Positions 1 through 10,262 of a DNA stretch of 46,583 nt are shown here, piece by piece. Made by a program: the position numbers and the translations under genes. This stretch comes from Branchiostoma floridae (lineage: Eukaryota; Chordata; Leptocardii; Amphioxiformes; Branchiostomatidae): positions 7,385,245 to 7,431,827 of the forward strand of contig NC_049980.1 of assembly GCF_000003815.2 (NCBI RefSeq), written 5' to 3'. Below the pieces are notes generated by a model that did no database searches, was not told the origin of the DNA, and saw nothing but the letters and a program-made list of their open reading frames with translations. Numbering within the stretch: position 1 is the stretch's first letter; each line of letters starts with the position of its first letter.

Positions 1-496
1 CATCACACTTATTTAACTCTTTATCATTCCCGTATCAATACCAAAGGTTTCTAAGGTCCAAATGCTACACTCAAATACAAACGTACATTTTGTAGGTGAT
101 CAAAATGTACCATTTGAATTCGCATATCATAAACTCAGATATCCCTCTCAATATTTCCTCATACATTGTACATATAGCCCTCTACAGGTCACAACTAAAG
201 AAGGGATTTTTCCATCTGTCAATCATTGTTCTTTCAAATGAAGTCAAATCGATAGTGTCTTTCTCACCTCTGCAACCAGTCCCAATTTCCTCCTTCAATA
301 CATACAAATATTTATGCTGTACTAATAGTCCAAACAATACACAATGTGCATTCATCCATCTTACGCATCTTTGCAGCTGAGAGATAGATCCAACTAACCA
401 CTTCTTACACTCACTACATGTGATCTCAATTCATACAAAACTGCCAACAAGTCCCCAAACCTTCATCTCTTCTGTCCTTCCTTCCCTCCCTCCCAG
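1..496. other. AT-rich intronic/noncoding sequence upstream of first ferlin terminal exon
   Basis: No coding exon is recognisable here; the open frames present look like chance. The last stretch, ending TCCCTCCCTCCCAG, is a pyrimidine-rich 3' splice site for the exon starting at 497, so this is most likely the end of an intron of a ferlin gene whose body lies to the left of the window. Confidence 0.6.
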
Positions 497-677
497 CCGC
501 CCTGACTCTTCGGCCCTGTGGTTCTTGAGCCCCCTGAAATCACTCAAGCACATCTTGTGGAAGAATTACAAGTGGACGATCATCAAGATCCTTTGTGTCT
601 TACTGCTCGCGGCTTTCATAGCCCTGCTCCTATACTCCGCGCCCGGCTACATGGTTAAGAAGATCCTTGGGGCCTAA
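497..677 (+). CDS. OTOF: Otoferlin-type ferlin, alternative terminal exon copy 1
   Basis: This exon encodes the C-terminal tail anchor of a ferlin, a multi-C2-domain calcium-dependent membrane-fusion protein; otoferlin acts at synaptic-vesicle membranes. It is entered after TCCCTCCCTCCCAG. One base completes a split codon (phase 2), then 59 codons run to TAA. The peptide starts RPDSSALWFLSPLKS, continues with ILWKNYKW and a ~20-residue hydrophobic helix, and ends YSAPGYMVKKILGA. The YS.PGY.VKK.LGA ending is typical of otoferlin rather than dysferlin/myoferlin (from family knowledge). Only the last exon is in the window; the C2 domains must lie upstream. Four similar exons follow downstream. 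Copy 2 differs at only five residues, so these two are the youngest pair. No AATAAA is visible before copy 2. The exon is well supported; its expression is inference. Confidence 0.88.
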
Positions 678-1456
678 AGCTGTGTGTACTCTACCACATG
701 TAGACAGGATAGGTACAAGTATACCAGCCTGTGTGCTTTAGCCGAGGTTTCTTTTCCTCCACCGTTTTCTTTGTTTCAGCAAGGTTCTTTCGTTTGGAGC
801 ATCGTGGATGGTAGAAAAACTGAAGCACATTTGAGTAGAGATAGGCACAAGACAGAGATGGTGCATGTGCAAGTTGTTAGTTTTCATATTTTGATGCATC
901 CCCTTGTTTCTCAGCACACATCACTGAGTCACAAACTTTTCACCACTCTACATCACAACTGTATACTTTATCCTTGTAGAATCCCCGTAAACTGCAAAGC
1001 AGTGCTGCAATGGAGATGTAGGTTTTGGCCCGAAAACCTGACCTTATTGCTGCCTCTTACCTTTTGATGAAAAGTCAAAATTAGCCCAGAAAGGCTGCCC
1101 CAATGGAAACTTTTGACGTGTGTATATTATGAGTTTCCTCAGAAAATGCTGATGCCAAATTCTGCTTTGATCAGACATTTAAGACACGTCAGTATATGAA
1201 GATGTCATAAACTGCAAGACAAGATGTTGAGTTCTTCACTGTCTCCCCACATTGAGTTTTTTTAGTAAAGGAAAACAAACACTAACAACAACTAGTTTCT
1301 CTCTCTGACAAGAGAATTCTTTTTCCGCAAGAGACGGAATATTGCAGACCTGAACAGTGGCTGATTGAGTACCAGAAATGTACCTAAAACAGAAAACGAA
1401 ATTGTGTGAAAAATGTATTCATTGGTCTTGTATTCTCTCTTGTCCTCTCTGTTCAG
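678..1456. other. Spacer between ferlin terminal exons 1 and 2
   Basis: If copy 1 is used, this sequence serves as 3' UTR and/or intron. I see no canonical AATAAA on the + strand and no other coding exon. The right end (CTTGTCCTCTCTGTTCAG) is a good 3' splice site for copy 2. Confidence 0.5.
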
Positions 1457-1637
1457 TCGACCTGACTCTTCGGCTCTGTGGTGTTTGAGCCCTCTCAAAT
1501 CTCTCAAGTACATCTTGTGGAAGAATTACAAGTGGACTATCATCAAAGTTCTTTGCGTCTTACTTCTTGCGGCCTTCATAGGCCTGCTCCTATACTCCGC
1601 ACCCGGCTACATGGTTAAGAAGATGCTGGGGGCATAG
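1457..1637 (+). CDS. OTOF: Otoferlin-type ferlin, alternative terminal exon copy 2
   Basis: A second complete version of the ferlin tail-anchor exon. It follows CTTGTCCTCTCTGTTCAG, enters in phase 2 (one base, then 59 codons) and stops at TAG. The peptide begins RPDSSALWCLSPLKS, keeps ILWKNYKW and the transmembrane helix, and ends YSAPGYMVKKMLGA. Compared with copy 1 it has five substitutions (F/C, H/Y, I/V, A/G, I/M). Length and phase are identical, so either exon can be spliced to the same upstream exon without changing frame. The nearest canonical polyadenylation signal downstream is AATAAA at 3327-3332, far away; an ATTAAA variant lies near 2525. The intact reading frame and conserved acceptor argue against a pseudo-exon. 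Confidence 0.88.
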
Positions 1638-2815
1638 ATCACACTAAAGTTTTCCTGTACCTACCAATCTCCTAGGTAGCAACAACAGTACTTCTAAAAG
1701 ACTCACACGCCTAATGTGCATCATCTTCTTCCTCATTATAAGTGTTCACTTTGTAAATAACAACACCATTCGTCAGTGTTGCATGATGCCAGCCCTGTGT
1801 TTTGCGCTGGTGGCAGGTTTTCGAAGCATGTTTCCTTTTTCCCCGCCGGATATGTGCGTCATCGTTTCCTTTATGTTGCCATTCACAGATCATCTCAGGT
1901 TCAAATTGTGTTCTCCATGGTTTGGTTGTTCTCTCCTCTCTTCATGTGTAGTGCACATACAGATCTCCCAATGTTCCCTCTTGGCATTGGCCAGCTAACT
2001 GATGAGCGCAATACCAGTGAGATAGCATTCGAGCATCTGTCCTGACTCGCCGGGTGGCTTTGAAAGCTCAGATACTCAAAAACTGGGCTTATCCACGTCT
2101 TCAAAACAGAAAAATGTGACCCTAACATTGATGCCTTCTTTAAAAAAGCTGCAGTTTGCTTTACATGTATCGATGTCCCAACGACCTGGACAAAGACCTG
2201 GAAAAATACGACATGAGATCATCAAAGTCGTAGTCAAGAACCCTTGCCTGGACTTTTTTGTAGACTGTTGGACATTGGTGGGTCTGCTCCCCACCATGTG
2301 TTACTATGTATGAAGAGATGGTACAAGATCCACATTCCACCACTCATCCACTGTACCCGTCATACCCTCATCCTCTTCAATCATTTTCTACAAACAGTTC
2401 ATGCACAGCTTCACTGGCCATGTATTTGGACCTGAGACTCCTTTGTGATTTTTTGGTCTCAGTTTACTTTGAAATCCCCCTTTGTCCGATTAGCTTATCC
2501 TAAACACGTAACTGCATGGTAGACTATTAAAAGAAGCTTTCGTGTTTTATAATCATGTTACCCTGGAATGCCGTTATTGTTTTTCATTCGAGTACTCCTT
2601 TCCCTTGGTAGCATGGAGAAAGGACATTATGCTGTGTCAGTTTTCATTTCAATGCTTGCTTGCTCCTGCATGACAGAGTGTGCATTCTATATGTAGCATG
2701 CATTGTTGTATGTGCAATACAGTGATCATGATGTTTATAATGTGTTTAACTTTTGAATGTGTAGTTGTCTGTCAAGGACACTATTCTTTCTCACAGATAG
2801 AAAAAGCACAAAATA

Positions 2816-3026
2816 TAACGTTAGTTGACCTTCTTCCATAGGGTAATCTATATATATCCGTTGCATATAAACGTAGGGTATTTTGGGATGGAAGGCAGTA
2901 TCACATTTCAATATTCTGAAAATGTTCACATTTAAAACCCACGTCGTTGACCTGAAATCTCTGATATCCAGTTTTTCTACAACGAAGAATCTAGGTTACC
3001 CCGCAGATTAGAATGAACTAGCGTTA
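2816..3026. mobile_element. Palindromic MITE, family 'CGCTAGTTCACC', copy A (diverged)
   Basis: It starts TAACGTTAGTTGACC and ends GAATGAACTAGCGTTA, which are inverted ends. Inside are the family's landmarks GGGTATTTTGGGAT and AGGTTACCCCGCAGAT. Better-preserved relatives occur at 18884, 22765, 24836, 25862 and 28253. No ORF; non-autonomous. Confidence 0.7.
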
Positions 3027-3326
3027 TTATACAATTATAATGGCTGGAATCTCTTTTGTCTCACCAAGGACATTACATGTGATGCTTCTTGAAAATTTAT
3101 ATATAAAGTTCCTTGGTCACAACAGAAAAGGAAAGAATAGTGTCCTAGGAGAACATCATGATGAGGCATACCCTTTGTACAATTGACACTAAATTCAATA
3201 CAAAATACAAAATTTAAAAGGCCCAAATACTCTAACCAGACTATACATTTTGTATGTTTGAAGAAAAATGTAGGAAAAACAACAAATACTACCCATGAAT
3301 AGTTTCATCAGGTTGGTACGTCACTG

Positions 3327-3332
3327 AATAAA
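3327..3332 (+). promoter_or_regulatory. Candidate polyadenylation signal for ferlin isoforms ending in copy 1 or 2
   Basis: The only canonical AATAAA that I see on the + strand between ferlin terminal exons 2 and 3. Use as a poly(A) signal is inference. Confidence 0.3.
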
Positions 3333-3473
3333 GAGACTATTTGTACGCAACCGAAAAGCAAATACTAATTTACTAAAAATTCAACAGTGTTGTCACACAG
3401 GGTATGCTTTCATTTTCATCTACAATGATGTATGTTACATTTCTAACATGTCTTTTTCTGTTTCTGTCCACAG

Positions 3474-3654
3474 CCGCCCCGACCACACCATGGCATTTGT
3501 GTTCGGCCCCATCAAGCAACTCTGGTTCTTCATTTGGCGCAACTACAAGTGGTTCATCATCAAATTTGTTGTCATCCTCTGCGTGGTGGCCATCTTTGTG
3601 CTCTTCTTTTACTCTATGCCTGGATACCTCACCAAAAAGATGATCGGTGCTTAG
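3474..3654 (+). CDS. OTOF: Otoferlin-type ferlin, alternative terminal exon copy 3
   Basis: The third tail-anchor exon follows TTTCTGTCCACAG. It has phase-2 entry, 59 codons and TAG. The peptide starts RPDHTMAFVFGPIKQ, retains IWRNYKW, has an aromatic-rich hydrophobic helix and ends YSMPGYLTKKMIGA. It is the most divergent copy in the pre-helix segment: DSSALW is replaced by DHTMAF and SPLKS by GPIKQ. It keeps the exact length, acceptor, NYKW and PGY..KK signatures. The transmembrane segment has more Phe and Val than copies 1 and 2. Strong conservation of the motifs with altered flanks suggests a functional, specialised isoform rather than decay (inference). Confidence 0.85.
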
Positions 3655-4261
3655 GCATTAGTAAGATCTGTATGGCAACAAGAAACATGGTTCGAAGGTG
3701 TTCCATTTGACGATTTGACTCTAAAACTAATGCCCAGACACCGCAAAGAAAGAAAACATCAATTAAGTAAGGTTGGAGGAAACCAAAACGTTTTAGATTT
3801 AAACATTTTGTCTTCTTTTGTGTACGAAGAACTTTTTTTTTATCCAAAGACTTTTTTTTATCAAAAGCCATTGCCAATGAGTTTTGGTTTTGGTGAACTT
3901 TTAGACCCTTTTTTAACTTTAAATGAATTGTGGATTTCTGTTTTACAAATTATTTATCAACCCAAAGGAGAACAAGCCATCATTCTGTCTTCCTAATTTC
4001 TACACTGCAAATTAACAAGAATTTCAAAGAAGTATTTTCCATGCTGGTGTATCAAGCCTTCCGAAAGTCCACTGTCTTCCTTAAAACTAAAAAGATGACC
4101 GAAACAAGCTAAGCTACATATGTAAGATTCAATCTCAAGTTAGGTATTTTTGAATCACTCAAAACCCAACCTGGTGCCTTGCCTAAGCCAAGGTGGTTTC
4201 CCATGTTAGGTTTTGTAACAATAGGACAGAAATTTCATCTTGCAACGCTTCTTGTTTCTAG
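3655..4261. other. Spacer between ferlin terminal exons 3 and 4
   Basis: Noncoding; no AATAAA is seen. It ends with a usable acceptor (CTTCTTGTTTCTAG). Confidence 0.45.
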
Positions 4262-4442
4262 CCGCCCGGACTCCTCTGCTCTGTGGTTCCTCTTGCCAAT
4301 CAAAGCGGTTTGCTACTTCCTTTGGAGAAATTACAAATGGCTGGTAATAAAGGTAATAGTGGCTCTGATCCTCATAGCCTTCCTCGTGCTAACTATCTAC
4401 TCCATGCCAGGGTACACTGTCAAGAAACTCTTCCATGTGTAG
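4262..4442 (+). CDS. OTOF: Otoferlin-type ferlin, alternative terminal exon copy 4
   Basis: The fourth tail-anchor exon follows CTTCTTGTTTCTAG, enters in phase 2 and runs 59 codons to TAG. The peptide opens RPDSSALWFLLPIKA, carries LWRNYKW and a hydrophobic helix rich in Val, Ile and Leu, and ends YSMPGYTVKKLFHV. The last residues (FHV) depart from the usual .GA end, as does copy 5 (FGV), so copies 4 and 5 form a sub-group. They are still about 16 residues apart and older than the 1/2 pair. Only 72 bp separate its stop from the start of copy 5, with no poly(A) signal between them. A transcript using copy 4 must therefore carry copy 5 in its 3' UTR. Confidence 0.87.
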
Positions 4443-4514
4443 GGTACGGACGAATTCTATTCAAGTACTGTCGAATTCATAATCATCATTGATAACATTC
4501 GCTTATCGTTCAAG

Positions 4515-4695
4515 CCGCCCGGATTCGTCAGCCATGTGGTTCCTCATGCCCATCAAACTATTGTGGAACTTTGTCTGGGCAAATTACAAATGGCTGCTGA
4601 TCAAGGTCATCATAGCCCTGATCTTACTGGCATTTGTCGTTCTGATTCTGTACTCAATGCCTGGATACACAGTTAAGAAGATGTTCGGTGTGTAA
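4515..4695 (+). CDS. OTOF: Otoferlin-type ferlin, alternative terminal exon copy 5
   Basis: The fifth and last tail-anchor exon. Its acceptor (CGCTTATCGTTCAAG) has a weaker pyrimidine tract than the other four. Entry is again phase 2, with 59 codons to TAA. The peptide opens RPDSSAMWFLMPIKL, carries VWANYKW and a hydrophobic helix, and ends YSMPGYTVKKMFGV. The exon starts 72 bp after the stop of copy 4. If copy 4 is not spliced in, the acceptor of copy 5 is used; if copy 4 is used, copy 5 is read as 3' UTR. ATTAAA near 4812 is the closest poly(A)-like signal downstream. No further ferlin exon is seen to the right. Confidence 0.85.
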
Positions 4696-7600
4696 GCTTT
4701 AGGAGCTGACACTTATGCATGCAAGAAGACTAATTCATAGTGGTTTGAGGAGTGCCAGCAGTCATTCTGATGAACATAACATCTTCAACTGAACACCTCT
4801 ATGGAAAAGACATTAAAGTAGGCAACAACCTCTGGAAGTTCAAAATGGCCACTTTCAGAAGAAGAATATAGGTATGCCAGTCCTCCCTATTCTGATGTTA
4901 TGCCTTCATGTCTTATTCCAACGACAGAATTCTACATTGAATGTTCACTACTGGCTGCTAATACGTGTTGCAGTTCCACTATGAATTGGGCTTACTGCTA
5001 TAAGTGTCAGCTTTACATGCTAGCTCAAAAGTATACATTGTATCTAACTAGCCTTTCTTTATAATGTTCACAATTACTTTGAGTAACTACATGGGCATTG
5101 GAGACAACAGACCTATCATGCATACTATAAGGATCTGCACCAAGCATCAGTTAGGGTTCTAGGCTAGTGAGTTCTATATTCCTGTACAGAATTAGACAAA
5201 AAACACCTATTAGACCATATAGAACTGGTGCTAGACAATAATGATCACTACTCAGACTGTCCCGTGTGACTATATAGACGTAGGTTTCCTTGTGGGGAAC
5301 AACGGTTACCAAGATCTATGTCAATACACACTTACACCATACTTAGAACATATACCTGGAAATTGTCATTAGGAAGATGTATTGCCACAGTAGACCACGA
5401 GTTGAGATAGAGGGTTTCTCGAACCATCCATACACTCAAGTCCCGCAGCGGCTCCGAGTTCCATTCGAGAAAGATTCATCATACTAGCAACGAATAGCTT
5501 CTAGACTAACATCAGACGTGTGATATAACAAGGAATACAAGTAGAAGACGACTATATGCAGCTTAGTAAATATTAATGCACCAGTTATCATGATGTTCCA
5601 TAGGATTATGAATGTTCTCACTCAAGGCTAAGACATCAGTATCAAAATCTAGAGTGTATCTATAATATATAACATCACTAACTGTAAGATCTAACCAGCT
5701 TGTAGAGCAGAAAAGTAACTAACAAATGTAGAAAAAAAAGAAAGGTTGTCTATATTTCATCCAGAAACATTGTCCTCTATATAGAGTTAAACTAAAGATT
5801 AGATTAGAGCAATATTAATGAAATGGAAGACTAAATAATCATTCACCTGATACATATTTCTGACGTTTTGTAGAATAGGTTCAGAAACAGAATCATGTAA
5901 GAAATCATTTCGCACATTTGTTCTAACTCACCATAATCATGTATAGCATATTTTGCTGTGATTTGACTGCATGGTTTTTACAAGTTGTCAACATTAATAT
6001 TTTCAATCAGTTTGTATTGTATTCAAATATTGGCTGCCGTCTGTGATTGGTCAGCTGGAATTGTTAGCTACGGTATGATTGGTTGATTTGACACAAGCAG
6101 GTCTGTGGAGAAATGTACATACAGGCATGAATGTAAATAAAGGGGTACAAGGGTTGTAGAGGCACTATGATAGGAGGCCAATTGCAGAAGCTGCTTTCTT
6201 GATGACAAAGGTGGAGGGTTAGGGAAGAGAAAGGTGATGTGATGACAGGGGAAACCCTTAGGTCTAATCCAGGTTCTTCAACTCTTACAGTCCCTCGCAC
6301 TTAATTTTAAGAAATACGGTACAGCTTTAAGAAAATTTTGTTTCAAAATCAAAACAATTCAATAGGTTGATGTGGATGGAATAACAACATAAAGTATTTG
6401 ACAATCCTGAAGATGAAAAGTTGCTTGACAATCACAATGAATCACTAAAAATTTCCTGAAGACGGCAATCACACACGAAAGGAACAAAACCAGAAAAAAT
6501 ATCAATCTGCATCATTTTTTATGATTTTAAATTGTCTCCGGACCCAGGGTTTTCTATCAGAATGTGGAATGACCATGAAACTCTACAATGCATGTTTTGT
6601 TTTTTCAGCTAACTGTTCTGTTTCGAAAAGGACTTGAGTTAAAGTGAGAGACTGTCAGAGTTGATGTAGTCTGGAGTAAGTTATTTCTGCAACAGCTAGA
6701 GGCAAATGAATGTGTATGGGAACTAGGAAGGATGTTTTCTCCTATTTTAAGTGTTTTTATTGTGTGGTTTTTACTATATTTTACACAAGCTAAGGGGGTA
6801 CAACACAAGTACATAATGTGTATCTAGTGCATGCTCAGGTTTAACAAGCACTAAATAAGACCTATAAGATTATTGTGTAAATTTAGATGTAAAAATGTAA
6901 TAACAACTGTAACGACTATAGGGATATTAAGGTTGACGGATGTCATCTTGTGGGTCATAAAGCCATTACGAAAATTTGCATTCACTGCTTCGATTCCTGT
7001 AATAAACTCCCTGCAAAAGACAACAGAACGTGTCTGGGCCATATTGTGTTGTAAATGGTGAAATAACAGTTGATATGACTTATTAATAAGGAAAATGCTT
7101 CAAGCAAAACATCAGGCTGCACGCACAAAATGACATCCAAGAAACCAGCTCTACTCCTGGTTTACCCACTATGAGAGCATGTATACTCGCTTACCAAAAT
7201 GTTCTAAATATGTGTGTCCTACAATTAGGTAATTAACACCATATATGGTAGAGATAATTAAAAAAAAAAACATCAAGAGTTTCTCTGATGCTGGTGTAAG
7301 TGGTGAAGATCTTCCTCACCTTGGAAGTTAATAAAGACGTGAGGAAGGAACCTGTAAGAGAAACTGAAGACGTACCTCTGTACACACTATTGAATGAAAA
7401 TAAAAGTCTTCTCGAGACAAATCTTTGCAGGCTGAAGCTACATTTTTTAATTGCTTGTTAGAGTGTATACTGGTCTTTGTACCAAGAGAAAGCTGCTATA
7501 CGAGGTGGTATCTTAAACAGTTATGTTACAAAAATGTCCCACAACTGGAAGTTCAGTACCAAGGTCAGGCACCAGGGGGCCCAAAATTGATCTTTGTATT

Positions 7601-7783
7601 CCCAAGACCTATGGTATCCACACAACACAATTATGATAAAAATCCATCTTTAAAAGGTTATCAAGTTATGCTGATCACAAGTATCTGAAAATACACAGAT
7701 CAAGATGCACACACACCCTTAATACCTTCATTTTTGATTAAGGTAATGAAAAGCTAGAATGTACCAGCATAGGAGCTATGTTT
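4696..7783. other. Noncoding, AT-rich interval with no recognised gene
   Basis: Both strands were read; the short ORFs here show no recognisable domain. The first part probably contains the ferlin 3' UTR (ATTAAA near 4812). A run of ten A lies around 7260. I see nothing else that I can name. Confidence 0.5.
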
Positions 7784-7886
7784 GGGGTACCCGGAATGAG
7801 GAATAACACGACGTGAAGTTCCTCAAAACACGACAATCCACACGAAACGTGCCAATTCTCAGACGCCGCTATCTTTGCACGCGTAC
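7784..7886 (+). repeat. Left terminal inverted repeat of the 7.76 kb element
   Basis: It carries GAGGAATAACACGACGTGAAG, CACGAAACGTGCCAAT and CGCTATCTTTGCACGC in the same order as the reverse complement of 15434-15540. A further partial inverted repetition of CACGTTTCGTGCC occurs at about 7946-7965. Confidence 0.75.
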
Positions 7887-8630
7887 GGACTTAGTGCGGC
7901 ATGAGTAACCACACGCGTGTTAAGATAGCGGAGCTTGAAGAATAGCACGTTTCGTGCCGATTGACGAGTTTTGAGCAACTTCACGCAAACTCCGAACGCG
8001 TGCATTACCTCGCTCCGTGCTGACTTCGCACGCTTGTGCACAGAACGGACACGCATTTTCGTGGGCGCAAAAACGACGGGAATAGCGGCGGACATTGCGC
8101 GACCGAGGTACCTCGCGGTTAAAGTAGTCAACAGACACGTGCATGACCTCAAAGCAACCCGAATTGGCACGTAATCCATGTACACAAGAAGCGGAAAGCG
8201 GTGGCGTAAAACGGACCGCTTGATACGATAAGTGACGTGGCGCAAACGTCAGACTTGAAATGCGTAAATTTCCTTTAAAAAACAGGAGTTTACATCGGTA
8301 GATTTTGGAACATCTGCCGCTATTTTGCAACGCACAATGCTTTGCGAGGTTGGGCGTGCAATCCCTCACTATAACCGATAGTCGCACGACGTACGACGTA
8401 CGTTTCCTCATTACAGAGCCCAGGATTTGCACAGCGTAAACAACACATTTCGTGTAAACAAACATTTTTGACGCAGCGATACCAAGCTAGTAGCAATGAT
8501 TACTTGTTTACAAAGAACTTGCAACGAAAACTGATGATCTAGTTTGGTACTTTGGAGGAGCGTGTAGTAAACTTACAAACGATACGAGAAAATGCTCCAC
8601 CGACACCGTAACATTTTCTACTATATCTAA

Positions 8631-8653
8631 CAAAGGAGGTTTTAACCTCCTTG
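8631..8653. repeat. AAGGAGGTT/AACCTCCTT hairpin, copy 1
   Basis: CAAAGGAGGTT, then a 1-2 base loop, then AACCTCCTTG: a near-perfect palindrome. Others of this kind are at 11663, 12340, 12624, 16853 and 32955. Confidence 0.7.
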
Positions 8654-8850
8654 ATCTAAACAATCTATTTACGGCGTACGTAGCTGAAAATAAATGACAA
8701 ACATTACAAAACAGAATTCATACCTTGTACTATGTGTAACTAAACCACAGCTTCCCAAAGGCTGACTCGAAACAAGTAGTGACGCGGGATGTAAATAAAC
8801 GACCCGACTGTAAACACGGTTGTTGTTTGAATGATGCGGCTAAACAAAAT

Positions 8851-8893
8851 ATGCACGCATGCGCGCTGCTTACCCACGTGTTACCTAGGCAAC
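8851..8893. promoter_or_regulatory. Promoter-like cluster: NRF1-like, E-box and RFX X-box motifs
   Basis: Within 43 bp lie CACGCATGCGCGC (NRF1-like), CACGTG (E-box, 8875-8880) and GTTACCTAGGCAAC (8880-8893), which fits the RFX X-box pattern GTNRCC-N2-RGYAAC on both halves. These are motif matches only. No gene start is visible next to them, and the cluster sits inside the putative 7.76 kb element. Confidence 0.35.
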
Positions 8894-8899
8894 CAACAA

Positions 8900-10262
8900 G
8901 CGCAAAGCATTTCGGTCTGGGCGATACTATCTATTTTGAGGGGTGTCAGGTATACTATAATACATGTAATAATGAATTTTATTAGTATCGCCAAGGTTTT
9001 TTTTAACCACTTTGGTATCGCATTGTGGCAAGATTGATGGACAGATTTCATCATAATCCCTGATAAAAGAAAATATGTCATTGCTGTCATTCCACACAAA
9101 AGTTAGTGTGATGTTTATATTTTGCAAATAAATAAAAAAAAAAACTATGATTGAAATAAACAATGGATGATCCCAAGTTCGCCACTGTACCGTAACTTCA
9201 CCATGCCACTTTGTGTTTACTTCATTTCTAAGGTGAAAACTTCGATGAGCAACTTGCAGTTCATTAGATTGTTGACTTGTTGATCGAGCGTACGCAGCAT
9301 TTCGGTAGTTCGATTTTACAAGATAATCTCCAAGGAGATACTACGGTAGCATAAGATAGTATCAAAAGCTAGCAGAGGAGTGAAGTTGGCCTAGGACTCA
9401 GGAGTGTTTATGCGACCTGCTTGGAGGTTATTTCCAAAATACAGAATTGACTAAATGGAGACATAAAATGGTAAGGTCTTGTTACATTTTCTGTAAATAA
9501 TCTGACGAACCAAGTCAATAGATACAGTGTAATGTGGTAAGTTGTAACTTATGTCAATAACACTATTGGGTTACATGTCTTGGGAGAAACGACAGATTAT
9601 AACCTTCTTTTGGCTGCAACGTCGGGGGTAAATGTTGGCAAGTAAAATACAACGATAACTACCGTTTTCATTTCACACCCAGTCAAGAAAACTCCCTAAT
9701 ATAGGAACAAGCATGATAGATACAAAATCTTAGCGGAAGGTGTCGGGAAATTCAGATGAAATTTTAATAGTTTCTTAACATAGGCTCTGGCCAAGCGATC
9801 GTAACAAAAAGATACGTAATATGTAGTTCTCTCCATCTGGCCGTTGTGTCACTTCACATAAGAGCCTTGGCGAATTCTTTGGGGATTTTTCCGAACTACC
9901 ACTTCAATCCGCGAGACTCCCTTGGACGAGTAACATTTTTTTAAACATTGTAAAATACTCCATTTCAGAATTTATTTACGGTTGGTTTGATACAATTATT
10001 ACCTCCCCGTCTGTTTGGTAAAGATGTTTCATTTCATATCTATCTATAATTTTATATACAGCTTATATACGAATACTCGACTTAATTGTTAAGATGTCGG
10101 TCGTGTTATGGCAAAAAGAGAACCTACCGAATGTGTAGTTTGGATGGGTGGAGACAATTTCACCGCGTCGATCAATTTGAGTGACATATCCTGCACGAAA
10201 CATTTTCTTTATCATTGGTTTATTATTGGTGTTGTTAGCAGCTTATAATACAGAGTGATGGA
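8900..10262. other. Noncoding interior of the large element
   Basis: No coding potential that I can support. Around 9345-9430 there is a dispersed repeat (TACGGTAGCATAAGATAG...) that is also seen at 34206-34290 (TACGGTGGCATAAGATAG...) in a PTER intron. Confidence 0.4.

Larger units (their letters stand above)
1638..3473. other. Spacer between ferlin terminal exons 2 and 3
   Basis: Noncoding. It contains one diverged copy of a ~210 bp palindromic MITE (2816-3026) and an AATAAA at 3327-3332 that could end transcripts using copies 1 or 2. It ends in a strong acceptor (TTTTTCTGTTTCTGTCCACAG). Nothing else is recognised. Confidence 0.5.

Noticed and set aside
4341-4360. AATAAA inside ferlin tail exon 4 as a poly(A) signal
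   Set aside because: It lies in the coding part of the transmembrane segment; using it would truncate the exon, and no GT-rich element follows at the right distance.
7859-8465. Overlapping minus-strand open frames of 128 and 181 codons
   Set aside because: They overlap the terminal inverted repeat of the large element, sit in CpG-rich sequence with few stops, and show no domain, splice pattern or conserved motif.
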